This document shows, in pieces, positions 51,115 to 60,129 of a stretch of 64,000 nucleotides of DNA. The number at the start of each line of letters is the position of its first letter. Within the stretch, counting starts at the first letter, position 1. Position numbers and translations under genes: made by a program. This DNA is from Arthrobacter sp. M4 (GTDB taxonomy: Bacteria; Actinomycetota; Actinomycetes; Actinomycetales; Micrococcaceae), in NCBI RefSeq assembly GCF_020251205.1, contig NZ_JAIWYX010000008.1, positions 1 to 64,000 on the forward strand. The letters run 5' to 3'. Below the pieces are notes generated by a model, which was not told where the DNA came from, ran no database searches, and saw only the letters and a list, made by a program, of their open reading frames with translations.

Positions 51115-52653
51115 ATGCCCACGCAGGAAAAAACCCGGCATCTGGACGCCGTCGAGCTTCTCAGTGCCGTGTTGGATCTGGGGTCCTTCGCACGCTGGGA
51201 CGCTCCGCCCGAGCAGCCGCCGCACAGTGGGGACTATGCCCGCGACCTGGACGCTGCCCGCGGGAAAAGCGGCCAAGATGAATCCGTCATCACGGGAACA
51301 GGGCTGATTCGGGGCCATCGCGTAGCCGTGATCGTCAGCGAGTTCAACTTCCTAGCCGGTTCGATTGGCCACGCCGCCGCACAACGGATTGTGCAGGCCA
51401 TGGAAAGCGCCACCGCCGAAGGCCTCCCGTTGTTGGCCGGGACCGCGTCCGGCGGGACCCGGATGCAGGAGGGGACACCCGCGTTCCTCTCCATGGTGAA
51501 GATCACCGGAGCCGTGCGGGCCCACCGACAAGCCGGGCTTCCATACCTTGTGTACCTGAGGCATCCCACCACCGGGGGAGTCATGGCGTCCTGGGGGTCC
51601 TTGGGGCACATCAACGTGGCCGAGCCCGGGGCCCTGCTGGGATTCCTGGGGCCGCGCGTGTACCAGGCCCTGCATGGGGAGCCCTTTCCGGAAGGTGTCC
51701 AAGTAGCGGAGAACCTGTTCGCGAAGGGGCTGGTGGATGCCGTGGTGGAACCGTCCGAGCTGCCGGAACTGGTGGACCGGGCCCTGCGGATTCTGATGCC
51801 AACGACGGCGGGACCAACCGAGCCGCCGTCGACTCTCACCACGCTGCCGTCCCCGGCTGACGCCTGGACATCGATCCGCATCTCCCGCAATCCGCGGCGA
51901 CCGGACCTCCGGCATCTCCTCCGCTACGGAGCCGACGATGCCCTTCCCCTCAACGGAACCGGGCAGGGCGAGAAGGATCCCGGGCTCCTACTGGCGCTCG
52001 CTCGATTCGGCGGACAGTCCTGCATTGTCTTGGGCCACGCCCGGCCGTTACGCAAGGACGGCGTGGAAATGGGTCCGGGCTCGTTGAGGGAAGCCCGGCG
52101 CGGAATGCGGCTTGCTGAAGAGCTGCGGCTGCCTTTGCTGACGGTTATTGATACCGCGGGTGCTGCGTTGTCCAGGGAATCCGAGGAAGGTGGGCTGGCG
52201 GGAGAGATCGCCCGTTCTCTGTACGAATTGATCGGCCTGCGCTCGCCGTCAGTGTCTGTTCTCCTCGGCCAAGGGGCCGGCGGTGGGGCGCTGGCGCTCC
52301 TGCCCGCGGACAGGACAATTGCTGCGCATCATGCCTGGCTGTCTCCGCTGCCCCCTGAGGGTGCAAGTGCGATTGTCCACAGAACACCGGAATTCGCAGC
52401 CGCCATGGCGCAGGCTCAGGGCGTGAATGTCGCGGGGTTGCACGCCTGCGGGCTGGTGGACCATGTGGTGGAGGAACTGGGGAGCCTGCCCGGTTCGCCT
52501 AGCGGCGGGGTTGGGAACGCTGCGCTGGAACCGGTCGAATTTTCCCGCAGGATGGCGCGGGCCATCGAGTATGAGTTGGGAACCCTGACGCACCGCCCCG
52601 TGGAGCGCCTACTGGCCGAGCGGTTCAGAAAGTTCCGTTCGCTGGGGGTGTGA
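51115..52653 (+). CDS. fused AccD-AccA-type carboxyltransferase (possible malonyl-CoA decarboxylase role)
   Basis: A 512-residue protein joining two crotonase-fold carboxyltransferase domains. The AccD/MdcD-like half has SGGTRMQEG, PTTGGVMASWGSLGH and EPGALLGFLGPRV. The AccA/MdcE-like half has LLVIDTAGA-type TVIDTAGAALSRESEEGG and LLGQGAGGGALAL. The zinc finger of true AccD is missing. No biotin carboxylase or biotin carrier gene is nearby. AGGAGG precedes the ATG by nine bases. It could be part of a biotin carboxylase complex encoded elsewhere, or act without biotin like malonate decarboxylase subunits. Confidence 0.85.
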   Translation: MPTQEKTRHLDAVELLSAVLDLGSFARWDAPPEQPPHSGDYARDLDAARGKSGQDESVITGTGLIRGHRVAVIVSEFNFLAGSIGHAAAQRIVQAMESATAEGLPLLAGTASGGTRMQEGTPAFLSMVKITGAVRAHRQAGLPYLVYLRHPTTGGVMASWGSLGHINVAEPGALLGFLGPRVYQALHGEPFPEGVQVAENLFAKGLVDAVVEPSELPELVDRALRILMPTTAGPTEPPSTLTTLPSPADAWTSIRISRNPRRPDLRHLLRYGADDALPLNGTGQGEKDPGLLLALARFGGQSCIVLGHARPLRKDGVEMGPGSLREARRGMRLAEELRLPLLTVIDTAGAALSRESEEGGLAGEIARSLYELIGLRSPSVSVLLGQGAGGGALALLPADRTIAAHHAWLSPLPPEGASAIVHRTPEFAAAMAQAQGVNVAGLHACGLVDHVVEELGSLPGSPSGGVGNAALEPVEFSRRMARAIEYELGTLTHRPVERLLAERFRKFRSLGV

Positions 52654-52826
52654 CGTTGTTCGGGTCGCCGGAACGTCACCGGGTCGCCGGAATGTGACCA
52701 GACCGCCGGAACGCTGCCGGACCGCCGGAACGCTGCCGGACCGCTGCCGGACCGCCGGACCGTTTCGGCGATCTCAGCGCGTTCCGGCGACCGTGGAACG
52801 TTCCGGCGACCGTGGAACGTTCCGGT
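52654..52826. repeat. direct and inverted GC repeats in a convergent gap
   Basis: GGGTCGCCGGAA occurs twice at about 52662-52692, GACCGCCGGAACGCTGCC-like units follow, and GTTCCGGCGACCGTGGAAC occurs twice in tandem at 52781-52819. The last set is complementary to the first, so the whole gap can fold into a large hairpin. It probably ends transcription from both converging genes. Confidence 0.7.
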
Positions 52827-54440
52827 CTAGGCCTTGGCGAGTTCCGGCTCGCGGGAGTCGACGGCGTCAGGTGCCAGGGCGTCGTCGAACGGCATTTCGT
52901 CCAGATCGATCAGCGGGTTTTCGTCCTGCGTGGCCACCAGCTCGCGGGCCTCGGCCTGGGTGTCCACGCTCGGCATGGATCCGGGCAGAGGCCGCTGGGC
53001 GGATTCGCGCAGGAAGTAGATGGCGACTGCGCCCACTACGGACGTGGCCATCAGGTAGTACGCCGGGGTCATGTCGTCTCCGGTGGCCTCGATCAGGCCT
53101 TGGACGATGAACGGCGTGGTGCCGCCGAAGATCGCCACGGAGAAGTTGTAGGCGATGCCCATGGCGCCGTACCGGCTGGACGTGGGGAACAGCGCCGGCA
53201 GGGCCGAGGCGAGGTTGGCAACGTAGAACGTCACCGGGAAGGCCACGAGGGAGAGGCCGGCAAGCGTGGACCAGACGTCGCCCATTCCGATGAGAGCGAA
53301 CGCCGGGACCGCGAACAGGATGGTGCTGCCAGCGCCGATCCACAGCACAGGGCGGCGGCCGATCCGATCAGAGAGCTTGCCCGTCAGCGGAATGCAGAGC
53401 GACATCACCACCAGCACCGGAATGGTCAGCAGAGTGCCGTGAACGGGATCGTAGCCCTTGGAATCCGTGAGATAGGTGGGCATGTAGGACGTGAGGGCGT
53501 AGCCGACCGTGTTGGCGGCAGCGGCCAGGATCATGGCCAGCAGGATCTGGCGCCAGTAGGCCTTCACGATGCCAATCGGGCCCTTGGCCACGGCCTCGTC
53601 GTTGGCAGCGGCGTCGGCGGCAACGGCTTCCTGCGCGTCAAGGGTAGCTTGGAACTGCGGGGATTCCTCGATCTTGTTCCGGAAGTAGATAGCGATAAGG
53701 CCGAGTGGGCCGGCGATCAGGAACGGCAGCCTCCAGCCCCATTCCTCCATGGCAGCCTGTCCAAACAGCAGCTGTAGCACGGACACCAGGGCAGCGCCCA
53801 TGGCGAAGCCGATGTATGAGCCCATGTCCAGGAAACTGGCGAAGAAGCCACGGCGCTTGTCCGGCGCGTACTCGCTCACAAACGTGGTGGCGCCTGCGTA
53901 CTCACCGCCAGTGGAGAAGCCCTGGACGAGCTTCAGGAGTACCAGCAGCGCGGCGGCCCAGATGCCGATCTGCGCGTAGCCGGGCAGAAGTCCGACGGCG
54001 AAGGTGCTTGCCGCCATCAGCATCAGCGTCGCTGCGAGCACCTTCTGCCGGCCTACCTTGTCGCCGAGCCAACCGAAGACGACGCCGCCCAGCGGGCGGG
54101 CGATGAAGGTTGCGGCGAAGGTGCCGAGCAGGAAGAGTGTCTGAACTGATTTGTCGGCTTCCGGCAGAAAGACCGGACCCATGGTGGTGATGAGGTAGCC
54201 GAACACGCCAACGTCGTACCACTCCATCGTGTTGCCAACGATGGTGCCGCCAACCGCTTTCTTGAGCATCGGCTTGTCCACGACATTGACGTCGGAAACC
54301 TTGAGCCTGCGGCGTCCGAGGAGCTTGTTTTTCCGGATCCTTCCCGGGGCGGGGGCGCCCACCGGGTTGGGCACCTCGTTAGGTCCGACGGCGTTGATCA
54401 CGCCGGTCGGAGAGTCGGTCGAGCTTTGGTCTGTGGGCAT
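52827..54440 (-). CDS. MHS-type MFS transporter (ProP-like)
   Basis: A 537-residue metabolite:proton symporter. It has a long hydrophilic N-terminus (about 60 residues), NTMEWYDVGVFGYL, the loop GWLGDKVGRQKVL, GFSTGGEYAGATTFVSEYAP in helix 4, and a 55-residue acidic C-terminal tail. ProP relatives import betaine or proline and use long tails for osmosensing; the tail here is acidic rather than a clear coiled coil. The ATG at 54440 has AGGAGA upstream; ATG 54464 contains that site. It is monocistronic. Confidence 0.88.
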   Translation of the reverse strand: MPTDQSSTDSPTGVINAVGPNEVPNPVGAPAPGRIRKNKLLGRRRLKVSDVNVVDKPMLKKAVGGTIVGNTMEWYDVGVFGYLITTMGPVFLPEADKSVQTLFLLGTFAATFIARPLGGVVFGWLGDKVGRQKVLAATLMLMAASTFAVGLLPGYAQIGIWAAALLVLLKLVQGFSTGGEYAGATTFVSEYAPDKRRGFFASFLDMGSYIGFAMGAALVSVLQLLFGQAAMEEWGWRLPFLIAGPLGLIAIYFRNKIEESPQFQATLDAQEAVAADAAANDEAVAKGPIGIVKAYWRQILLAMILAAAANTVGYALTSYMPTYLTDSKGYDPVHGTLLTIPVLVVMSLCIPLTGKLSDRIGRRPVLWIGAGSTILFAVPAFALIGMGDVWSTLAGLSLVAFPVTFYVANLASALPALFPTSSRYGAMGIAYNFSVAIFGGTTPFIVQGLIEATGDDMTPAYYLMATSVVGAVAIYFLRESAQRPLPGSMPSVDTQAEARELVATQDENPLIDLDEMPFDDALAPDAVDSREPELAKA

Positions 54441-54795
54441 TTGGGCTTCTCCTGTGGAGGTCATTTGCTTGCGACTTCTAGCTGCCCCGCTCCGGGCAGG
54501 CCATCAACTTTACGGGACTTGAGGAGTTATCCACAGCCGGAACCTTCGATTTGCATGATTTCTGGGGGCTTTTTGGTGCGAATTACGAGACCTGTTGATC
54601 GCCTTGCATCTCAGTGCTGACGCGGAAACTGGGCGGCAGCCAGGACGCGTGTCAAAAAAACTTTGTGAAGGGCGCCACGGGTGGGCGTTTCGGAGCCGAT
54701 ATTGGGGTGCGCGGGTCCTGTTGTGACTGCAGGCGGCCAAACTGGGAGCTAGGCGATCTTCTCGATTGATTCACTCGTCGAGAACACAAAGGACT
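54441..54795. other. gene-free stretch before the fic gene
   Basis: About 355 bases with the promoters of the MHS transporter gene and the fic gene. It is less G+C rich than its neighbours. Short frames crossing it have no ribosome site. The only clear structure is the inverted repeat that begins at 54796. Confidence 0.5.
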
Positions 54796-54828
54796 AATTT
54801 TCTCAGTTCATCAAATTATGAGAAAATT
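54796..54828. promoter_or_regulatory. perfect inverted repeat in the fic promoter region
   Basis: AATTTTCTCA (54796-54805) and TGAGAAAATT (54819-54828) are perfect 10-base arms separated by 13 bases, one helical turn plus a half-site. The repeat lies 28 bases before the fic start, in A+T-rich DNA. It is likely an operator for the C-terminal helix-turn-helix of the Fic protein itself. Confidence 0.6.
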
Positions 54829-54855
54829 GGATTCGGATCTTCTCAAGGAGGACAC

Positions 54856-56037
54856 ATGCACGCTTCCGCATGGCCCGCAATCTCATACGAGTCACGTCCG
54901 TGGGATGCCGATCCTATTCAAGGCGCTTCACGGAGGCAGAGGCTGCTCTCCCGCGGTCCGTATGAGGCCGCCGTTCTGCCTGAAATTGCCAGCCTAGAAC
55001 CGCACATCGATTTGCGCTTGCAGGCAATTGTGGAGACGGCCACATTGGAAATGGTTCGCTTTGATGCGGAGTTGGGCCATAACTCGGCTCCGTTTGCAGC
55101 CTTGCTGCTGAGAACGGAATCGGCCTCAAGTTCCCAGATTGAGAATCTAACCGCAAGCGCCGGGAAGATCGCCCTGGCACAGTTGGGCGACACGAGCAGC
55201 ACCAATGCGGCACTTATCGCCTCAAACGTACGTGCCATCCAAGCGGCCATCGAGCTATCTGAGGACTTGTCGATAGCGAACATCGCCCGGATGCATCACG
55301 CGTTGCTGAACACCTCCGATGAAAATATTGCTGGTGAATACAGAGACAGGCAGGTCTGGATCCGGGGCAATTCCCCGCACGCGGCTGAATTTGTACCACC
55401 GCACCAAGACAGGGTCCCCCCGGCCATGGCGGATTTGGTTGACTTCATGCGTCGGGATGACATTCCCGCGTTGACGCAGGCCGCCATTGCGCACGCCCAA
55501 TTTGAGACCATCCACCCCTTCGCAGACGGTAACGGACGTACTGGACGGGCCATTGTCAGCGCACTGCTCAGGGCTAAGGGAGTGGCTGAGAAGGTTACTA
55601 TCCCGGTCTCGTCCGGGCTGCTGACTGATACGCGGGCCTACTTTGACGCCCTGGGGGATTATCGGGACGGAAATGTCCTTCCCATAGTGGAACTGTTCGC
55701 GGAGTCGGCAATCCGTGCCGTGGAGAACGGTCGATTGTTGATTGAGGAGATCCAGGCAGTCCGCGATGACTACTACTCGCGGATCGCCCAGGCCCCCTCA
55801 GCGGTGCGCAGTGTCCTCGACCTGCTGCCCCAGGAACCGGCCGTCACTGCTGACATGGTTGCGGAGCACGTTGCGGTTTCTACCGCCACTGCTTATCGGA
55901 CGCTTGAGCGCCTCGAGTCAGTAGGCATCCTGAAGGCGGCAGGGAAGGTGCGTGGTGTCCGTGTTTGGTTGGCCACCGACATTATTGCGGCTATGGATGC
56001 CTTCGCCGAGCGATCCGGACGGCGCCGCAGGCACTAA
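54856..56037 (+). CDS. Fic-family protein with inhibitory helix and C-terminal HTH
   Basis: A 393-residue Fic protein predicted to AMPylate (or otherwise nucleotidylate) proteins. The N-terminal inhibitory motif SSQIEN (Ser92 to Asn97) matches the class II consensus, so autoinhibition is built in. The active site HPFADGNGR (220-228) is intact. A winged HTH covers about 330-385 (MVAEHVAVSTATAYRTLERLES). This domain set is typical of self-contained Fic proteins of bacteria and archaea. AAGGAGG precedes the ATG. No antitoxin gene is adjacent, as expected for class II. Autorepression via the upstream inverted repeat is inference. Confidence 0.92.
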   Translation: MHASAWPAISYESRPWDADPIQGASRRQRLLSRGPYEAAVLPEIASLEPHIDLRLQAIVETATLEMVRFDAELGHNSAPFAALLLRTESASSSQIENLTASAGKIALAQLGDTSSTNAALIASNVRAIQAAIELSEDLSIANIARMHHALLNTSDENIAGEYRDRQVWIRGNSPHAAEFVPPHQDRVPPAMADLVDFMRRDDIPALTQAAIAHAQFETIHPFADGNGRTGRAIVSALLRAKGVAEKVTIPVSSGLLTDTRAYFDALGDYRDGNVLPIVELFAESAIRAVENGRLLIEEIQAVRDDYYSRIAQAPSAVRSVLDLLPQEPAVTADMVAEHVAVSTATAYRTLERLESVGILKAAGKVRGVRVWLATDIIAAMDAFAERSGRRRRH

Positions 56038-56080
56038 GCTGCGGCGCCGCCGTCGGGCTCTTGCGTGCCGCACCCTGCGG

Positions 56081-56195
56081 GCCGACGTCGCCGGATGGCA
56101 CCGTGCCGAACCTTGCGTGCCGACGGCGCCGGATGGGCACCGTGCCGAACCCTGCGGGCCGACGGCGCCGGACGGCACCGTGCCGAACCCGGCCC
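56081..56195. repeat. 38-39-base tandem repeat, three copies, in a convergent gap
   Basis: Units at 56081-56118, 56119-56157 and 56158-56195 read GCCGACGGCGCCGGATGGCA with CCGTGCCGAACCCTGCGG, with few changes. Flanking pieces (CGCCGCCGTCGGGC at about 56046 and 56197) repeat as well. The gap separates the converging fic and thuA-like genes. Confidence 0.85.
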
Positions 56196-56223
56196 GCCGC
56201 CGTCGGGCCTTTGACGGCAGAGG

Positions 56224-56988
56224 CTAGAGCGCCGACTGGTCTGACAGCTCGAACCAGCCGCGAGAGCGATTGCTCACTGACGGAGCCGCGCGGTCCAAGT
56301 CGGGCTGGGCCGCCCAGCGGACACCGTTGGCGATGACGCGCTGGATCTGCGGGTGGTGGTACACCGGATATTCCTGGTCGCCGGGGCTGAAGTAGAAAAT
56401 GCGCCCTTTGCCGCGGGTGAACGTCACGCCGGAGCGGAACACCTCACCGCCGGTGAACGAGCTGATGAAGATCAAGTCGTCCGGGTCCGGGATGTCGAAC
56501 AGTTCGCCGTACATTTCCTGTTCAGGGATGATGATGGGGCTGTCTACGCCTTCGGCGATGGGATGGGACGGCTTGACTGTCCACACCAGCTCGCGTTCGC
56601 CCTCGTTGCGCCAATCCAGCGAGCAACTGGTGCCCAGCAGCTTTGTGAAAATCTTCGCAAAGTGCCCGGAGTGGAGGACGATGAGCCCCATTCCGCCGAG
56701 CACTTGCCGCTGGATGCGTTCGACGACGGCGTCACTCACCTGGTCGTGGGCCTTGTGGCCCCACCAGAGCAGGACGTCGGTGCGTGCGAGGGTTTCCTCG
56801 TCAAGGCCGTGCTCATTGTTGGTGGCCAGGGTCGCCGTAGAGATGTCCGCGTCGGGGTAGTGGCTGCGAAGGCCCGCTGCGATGGCGCCATGGATACCGT
56901 CCGGGTAGATCTCGTCGATGTGGGGCGGATCGTTGAGGGCCTCGTGCACACCCTCGTTCCAGACCAGGATGTTGAGTTGTTCCGTCAT
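56224..56988 (-). CDS. thuA: ThuA-domain protein
   Basis: A 254-residue ThuA-like protein with a glutamine-amidotransferase-like fold. It shows VWNEGVHE at the N-terminus, LLWWGHKAHDQV, GGMGLIVLHSGHF and the closing GRIFYFSPGDQEYPVYHHP, all usual for the family. ThuA of Sinorhizobium takes part in trehalose, maltitol or sucrose conversion to 3-keto forms. The start (56988) overlaps the stop of the upstream oxidoreductase gene (TAATG). It is the last gene of the sugar operon. Confidence 0.9.
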   Translation of the reverse strand: MTEQLNILVWNEGVHEALNDPPHIDEIYPDGIHGAIAAGLRSHYPDADISTATLATNNEHGLDEETLARTDVLLWWGHKAHDQVSDAVVERIQRQVLGGMGLIVLHSGHFAKIFTKLLGTSCSLDWRNEGERELVWTVKPSHPIAEGVDSPIIIPEQEMYGELFDIPDPDDLIFISSFTGGEVFRSGVTFTRGKGRIFYFSPGDQEYPVYHHPQIQRVIANGVRWAAQPDLDRAAPSVSNRSRGWFELSDQSAL

Positions 56989-58103
56989 TAGAGCCTTACC
57001 TCCCGCTGTTCGCGCGCCGACAAGTAGCACGCATCGATAATCTGGGCGCGATATAGTGCCTGCGACCCGTCATGCTCGCCCCAAACAGCCTCGCCACCGC
57101 GCACTGCCGTCACGAAGTCTTCCACCACCGCATCGTGGGCACGGCCAGGCAACGCCGGCGGAACGTAGTCGGCATTCTCGCCGTCCTTTTCGGTGAAGAC
57201 CATCAGCTTACCGACGGGAGCGAACGGGGCGCCCTGCACCTTCAGTTCAGCGCCGCCGTCGGTCCCGTAGACCATGAAGTCCAGCAGGTCCTCCGGCTCC
57301 CGGTACGTGGCCCACCCGGCCTCGATCAGGAGCGTGGCACCACCCTCAAGACGGAGGAACGCAGAGGCGAAGTCCTCTACCTCGAACGGGTGGCTGGAGG
57401 CCATGGCCGTGTAGCGGTTGCCGCCGCCGCGGCCGCGTGGTCCCAGCTCTGAGTGGGTGGTGGCGGATACTGCCACTACCTTCGGTTCGCCCAGTAGGTG
57501 CAGGGCGTAGTCGAGTGCGTGGACCCCGATGTCGGCGAGTGGTCCGCCGCCCGCCAGTTCCGGGTTGGTGAACCAGCTGCCCAGCGTCGGAATGCCCTGG
57601 CGTCGGAGCCATGAAGCTTTTGCGTAGTACGGACGTCCCAGTGCGCCGTCGTCGATCACCGCCTTGAGCGCCTGGATATCACCGCGGCGGCGATGGTTGA
57701 ACGCGACGTCCAAGACGCGCCCCGCCTTGCGGGCGGCGTCCACCATGGCTTGGCCTTCGACGGCGTTGCGGGCGATCGGCTTTTCGCTGAGAACATGGAT
57801 GCCGCGTTCCAGGGCGGCAATCGCGATAGGGGCGTGGAGGAACGTTGGCACGGCAACGCTGATGGCATCCAAGCCGCCGTGGTCCAGCATCTCCTGCCAA
57901 TCGGCGAAGGCGTTCGGGATGGAATACTCCGCCTGCAGCGAGGTGCGCAGATCTTCCTCCATGCCGGCCAGCGCCATTATGGTGACGCCTTCGAGGGAGC
58001 TGTAGGCCTTCAGGTGCTGCTGCCCGGCCCAGCCGATGCCAACGACGCCGACCCTTAGTTCGGCCTGGACCTTATCTAGCCCGGCGGGCTGCTCAATGCT
58101 CAC
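56988..58103 (-). CDS. Gfo/Idh/MocA-family oxidoreductase (ThuB-like)
   Basis: A 371-residue NAD(P)-dependent sugar oxidoreductase. The Rossmann motif is VGIGWAG, and the catalytic EKP lysine is in LSEKPIAR. The C-terminal beta-sheet domain includes ADIGVHALD with the usual Asp and His. With ThuA it is thought to oxidise a disaccharide at C3 in related systems. It lies between the permease genes and thuA in one operon. Confidence 0.9.
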   Translation of the reverse strand: MSIEQPAGLDKVQAELRVGVVGIGWAGQQHLKAYSSLEGVTIMALAGMEEDLRTSLQAEYSIPNAFADWQEMLDHGGLDAISVAVPTFLHAPIAIAALERGIHVLSEKPIARNAVEGQAMVDAARKAGRVLDVAFNHRRRGDIQALKAVIDDGALGRPYYAKASWLRRQGIPTLGSWFTNPELAGGGPLADIGVHALDYALHLLGEPKVVAVSATTHSELGPRGRGGGNRYTAMASSHPFEVEDFASAFLRLEGGATLLIEAGWATYREPEDLLDFMVYGTDGGAELKVQGAPFAPVGKLMVFTEKDGENADYVPPALPGRAHDAVVEDFVTAVRGGEAVWGEHDGSQALYRAQIIDACYLSAREQREVRL

Positions 58104-58151
58104 GGATGGTTCCTTTTATTGAGTGGTGGTTGGTGCTTCTTGAGTAGGTGT

Positions 58152-59093
58152 TCAGCCCTTGACCGCGCCTGCCGTCATTCCGGACACGATGCGCTTTTGG
58201 CAAACCAGGACCAGGATGACCAGCGGGACGGTGATGATTACCGAAGCGGCGCTGATGGTGCCGAGTGGCTGGTCGAATTCGCTGGTTCCGTTGAAGAACG
58301 CGATCGCGACTGGGACCGGCCGTGCAGCGGGTGAAGTTGTGAGCGTGACAGCGAGCAGGAACTCGTTCCATACCGAGATGAACACGAGGATCGCGGTGGT
58401 GGCAAGACCTGGCACGGCCAGCGGCAGGATCACTTTGCGGAAGGCCTGAAACGGTGAAGCACCGTCCATGTAGGCGGACTCCTCGAGCTCCCGCGGGATC
58501 TCCCGGAAGAACGATGTCAGGGTGTAGATGGCCAACGGCAAAGCAAACGTGAGCTTCGGGATAATGAGCCCCAGCAGCGTGTCGTACAGTCCGATTTCAC
58601 GCCAGATGGAGAACATTGGCGCCGCGATAGCGATAGCCGGGAAGGTAGTGACGGACAGGATGAGGGCCAGAATGAGCGCCTTCCGGCGCATCTTCAGCCT
58701 GGCCAGCGCATAGGCTGCGAACGAGGCGAAGACCAGCGCCACCACGGTGGTGACGACGGCGATAATCGCCGAGTTGCGCAGGGCCAGCAGGAATTCAGCG
58801 TTGCTGAACACCGAGAAGTAGTTCTCCAGCGTCGGCTGGCTGGGAAACAGCTCACCCCGCCCAAGGCTGGCACCCTTCTTAAGTGAGGTGTTGATGAGCC
58901 AGTAGAAGGGCACCAGCGAGAAGGCCATCACGGCGATGACGAACACCCAAACGAGCGGGTGGAGCCTCGCCTCGCCGCGGAGGCGGCGCTTCTTGGGGCT
59001 GACAGTGGGGAACCCTTCCCGGGTGGGACGACGGCGGGAGGCGACTGGCGTCGTCGGGCGCTGACCCTTGTTATGCGTGGTGACGGTGCTCAT
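58152..59093 (-). CDS. carbohydrate ABC transporter permease (MalG-like)
   Basis: A 313-residue inner-membrane permease with six helices after a basic 50-residue N-terminus. The EAA loop reads EESAYMDGASPFQAFRKVILP. The open frame continues far upstream, but the start is the ATG at 59093, which overlaps the stop of the first permease gene (ATGA) and has GGGGGAG upstream. Confidence 0.92.
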   Translation of the reverse strand: MSTVTTHNKGQRPTTPVASRRRPTREGFPTVSPKKRRLRGEARLHPLVWVFVIAVMAFSLVPFYWLINTSLKKGASLGRGELFPSQPTLENYFSVFSNAEFLLALRNSAIIAVVTTVVALVFASFAAYALARLKMRRKALILALILSVTTFPAIAIAAPMFSIWREIGLYDTLLGLIIPKLTFALPLAIYTLTSFFREIPRELEESAYMDGASPFQAFRKVILPLAVPGLATTAILVFISVWNEFLLAVTLTTSPAARPVPVAIAFFNGTSEFDQPLGTISAASVIITVPLVILVLVCQKRIVSGMTAGAVKG

Positions 59094-60127
59094 CGCTCCC
59101 CCTTGGCGACGTCGCGGATATTTCCTCCCGCGAAGCGGATGTAGACGATGGAGACCGCCATGACGGTCAAGAAGGTGAGGATGGACAGCGCGGAGCCTTC
59201 GCCTACCAGGCGGTTTTCGCGCAGTTGGGTGTAGGCCAGCATGGACATGGTTTCCGTTCCGTTGGCGCCGCGGGTCAGGACGAAGGGCAGATCGAAGACG
59301 CGGAGGGCGTCCATGGTCCGGAAGATAGCGGCGAGCACTATCGCCGGGCGCAGTAGTGGCAGGGTGATGTGGACGAACGTTTGCCATTTGCTGGAGCCGT
59401 CGAGTTCCGCGGCCTCGTAGGTTTCCCTGGGAATAACCTGCAGGCCGGCAAGGATAATCAGCGCCGCAAAGGGTGTGGTTTTCCAGACATCGGCCAGGAC
59501 GATCACAGCCATGGCGTAGCCATGTTCGCCCAGCCACACTACGTCGCCGCCCGGGAGGCCAAGCGCCGAGAGCACGTTGGTCACAAGTCCCAGATTGGGC
59601 TGGAACATCGTCTCCCAGGTGATGGCGCTGACCACCGTAACGATCGCGTAGGGGAGAAGCACCACCGTTCGCAGCAGGGCCCGTCCTTTGAACGCGAGGT
59701 TGAGCAGAACGGCCATTGCCGTGCCAAGGACCAGTTCCAGGGATACCGAGAGCGCCGCGAAAAGGAACGTTTGCCCGAACGCCGCCCACCACGCCGGTCC
59801 GGTGAGCGCGTTGATGTAATTGTCGAGTCCGACGAAGCGGGATAGTCCTGCGGTCCGGACGCTGTACTGGTTGAGGGACAGCCAGAGCGCGTAGCCGATG
59901 GGCACCGCGGCCACCAGCGCCATCAGGATGAGGGACGGCGCGGTCATCCGGACGGCAAGGCGGCGCTCGGCCCTGTCGCGGGCGTTGGTGCGGCTGTCGC
60001 CCGTGCCGCGGCTGCCGAGGCGGCGGGTGCCGGAAGGCCCGACGCCGGCCTGTCCTTGGCCGCGAACGTCACCTTCGGACGGGTCACCGGCCCGGCCTCG
60101 GCCCGGAAAGAGTGTCTTTATTGTCAT
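59090..60127 (-). CDS. carbohydrate ABC transporter permease (MalF-like)
   Basis: A 345-residue permease with six helices following a 60-residue Gly/Arg-rich cytoplasmic leader, which is unusually long. The EAA loop reads EAAELDGSSKWQTFVHITLP. It begins two bases after the binding-protein stop. No ATPase gene is present; actinobacterial importers of this type commonly share a MsiK-like ATPase encoded elsewhere. Confidence 0.92.
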   Translation of the reverse strand: MTIKTLFPGRGRAGDPSEGDVRGQGQAGVGPSGTRRLGSRGTGDSRTNARDRAERRLAVRMTAPSLILMALVAAVPIGYALWLSLNQYSVRTAGLSRFVGLDNYINALTGPAWWAAFGQTFLFAALSVSLELVLGTAMAVLLNLAFKGRALLRTVVLLPYAIVTVVSAITWETMFQPNLGLVTNVLSALGLPGGDVVWLGEHGYAMAVIVLADVWKTTPFAALIILAGLQVIPRETYEAAELDGSSKWQTFVHITLPLLRPAIVLAAIFRTMDALRVFDLPFVLTRGANGTETMSMLAYTQLRENRLVGEGSALSILTFLTVMAVSIVYIRFAGGNIRDVAKGER

Positions 60128-60129
60128 GG

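Noticed and set aside
54796..54828. The fic inverted repeat as a sixth member of the TetR-type operator family
   Set aside because: One arm contains TGAGAA, but the arms are ten bases with a 13-base spacer and the opposite order, unlike the 7-4-7 architecture of the others. It is kept as a separate element.
58152..59792. Single 546-residue fusion permease
   Set aside because: The upstream half only reads through the other permease gene in a wrong frame. The true start at 59093 has a ribosome site and an ATGA overlap.
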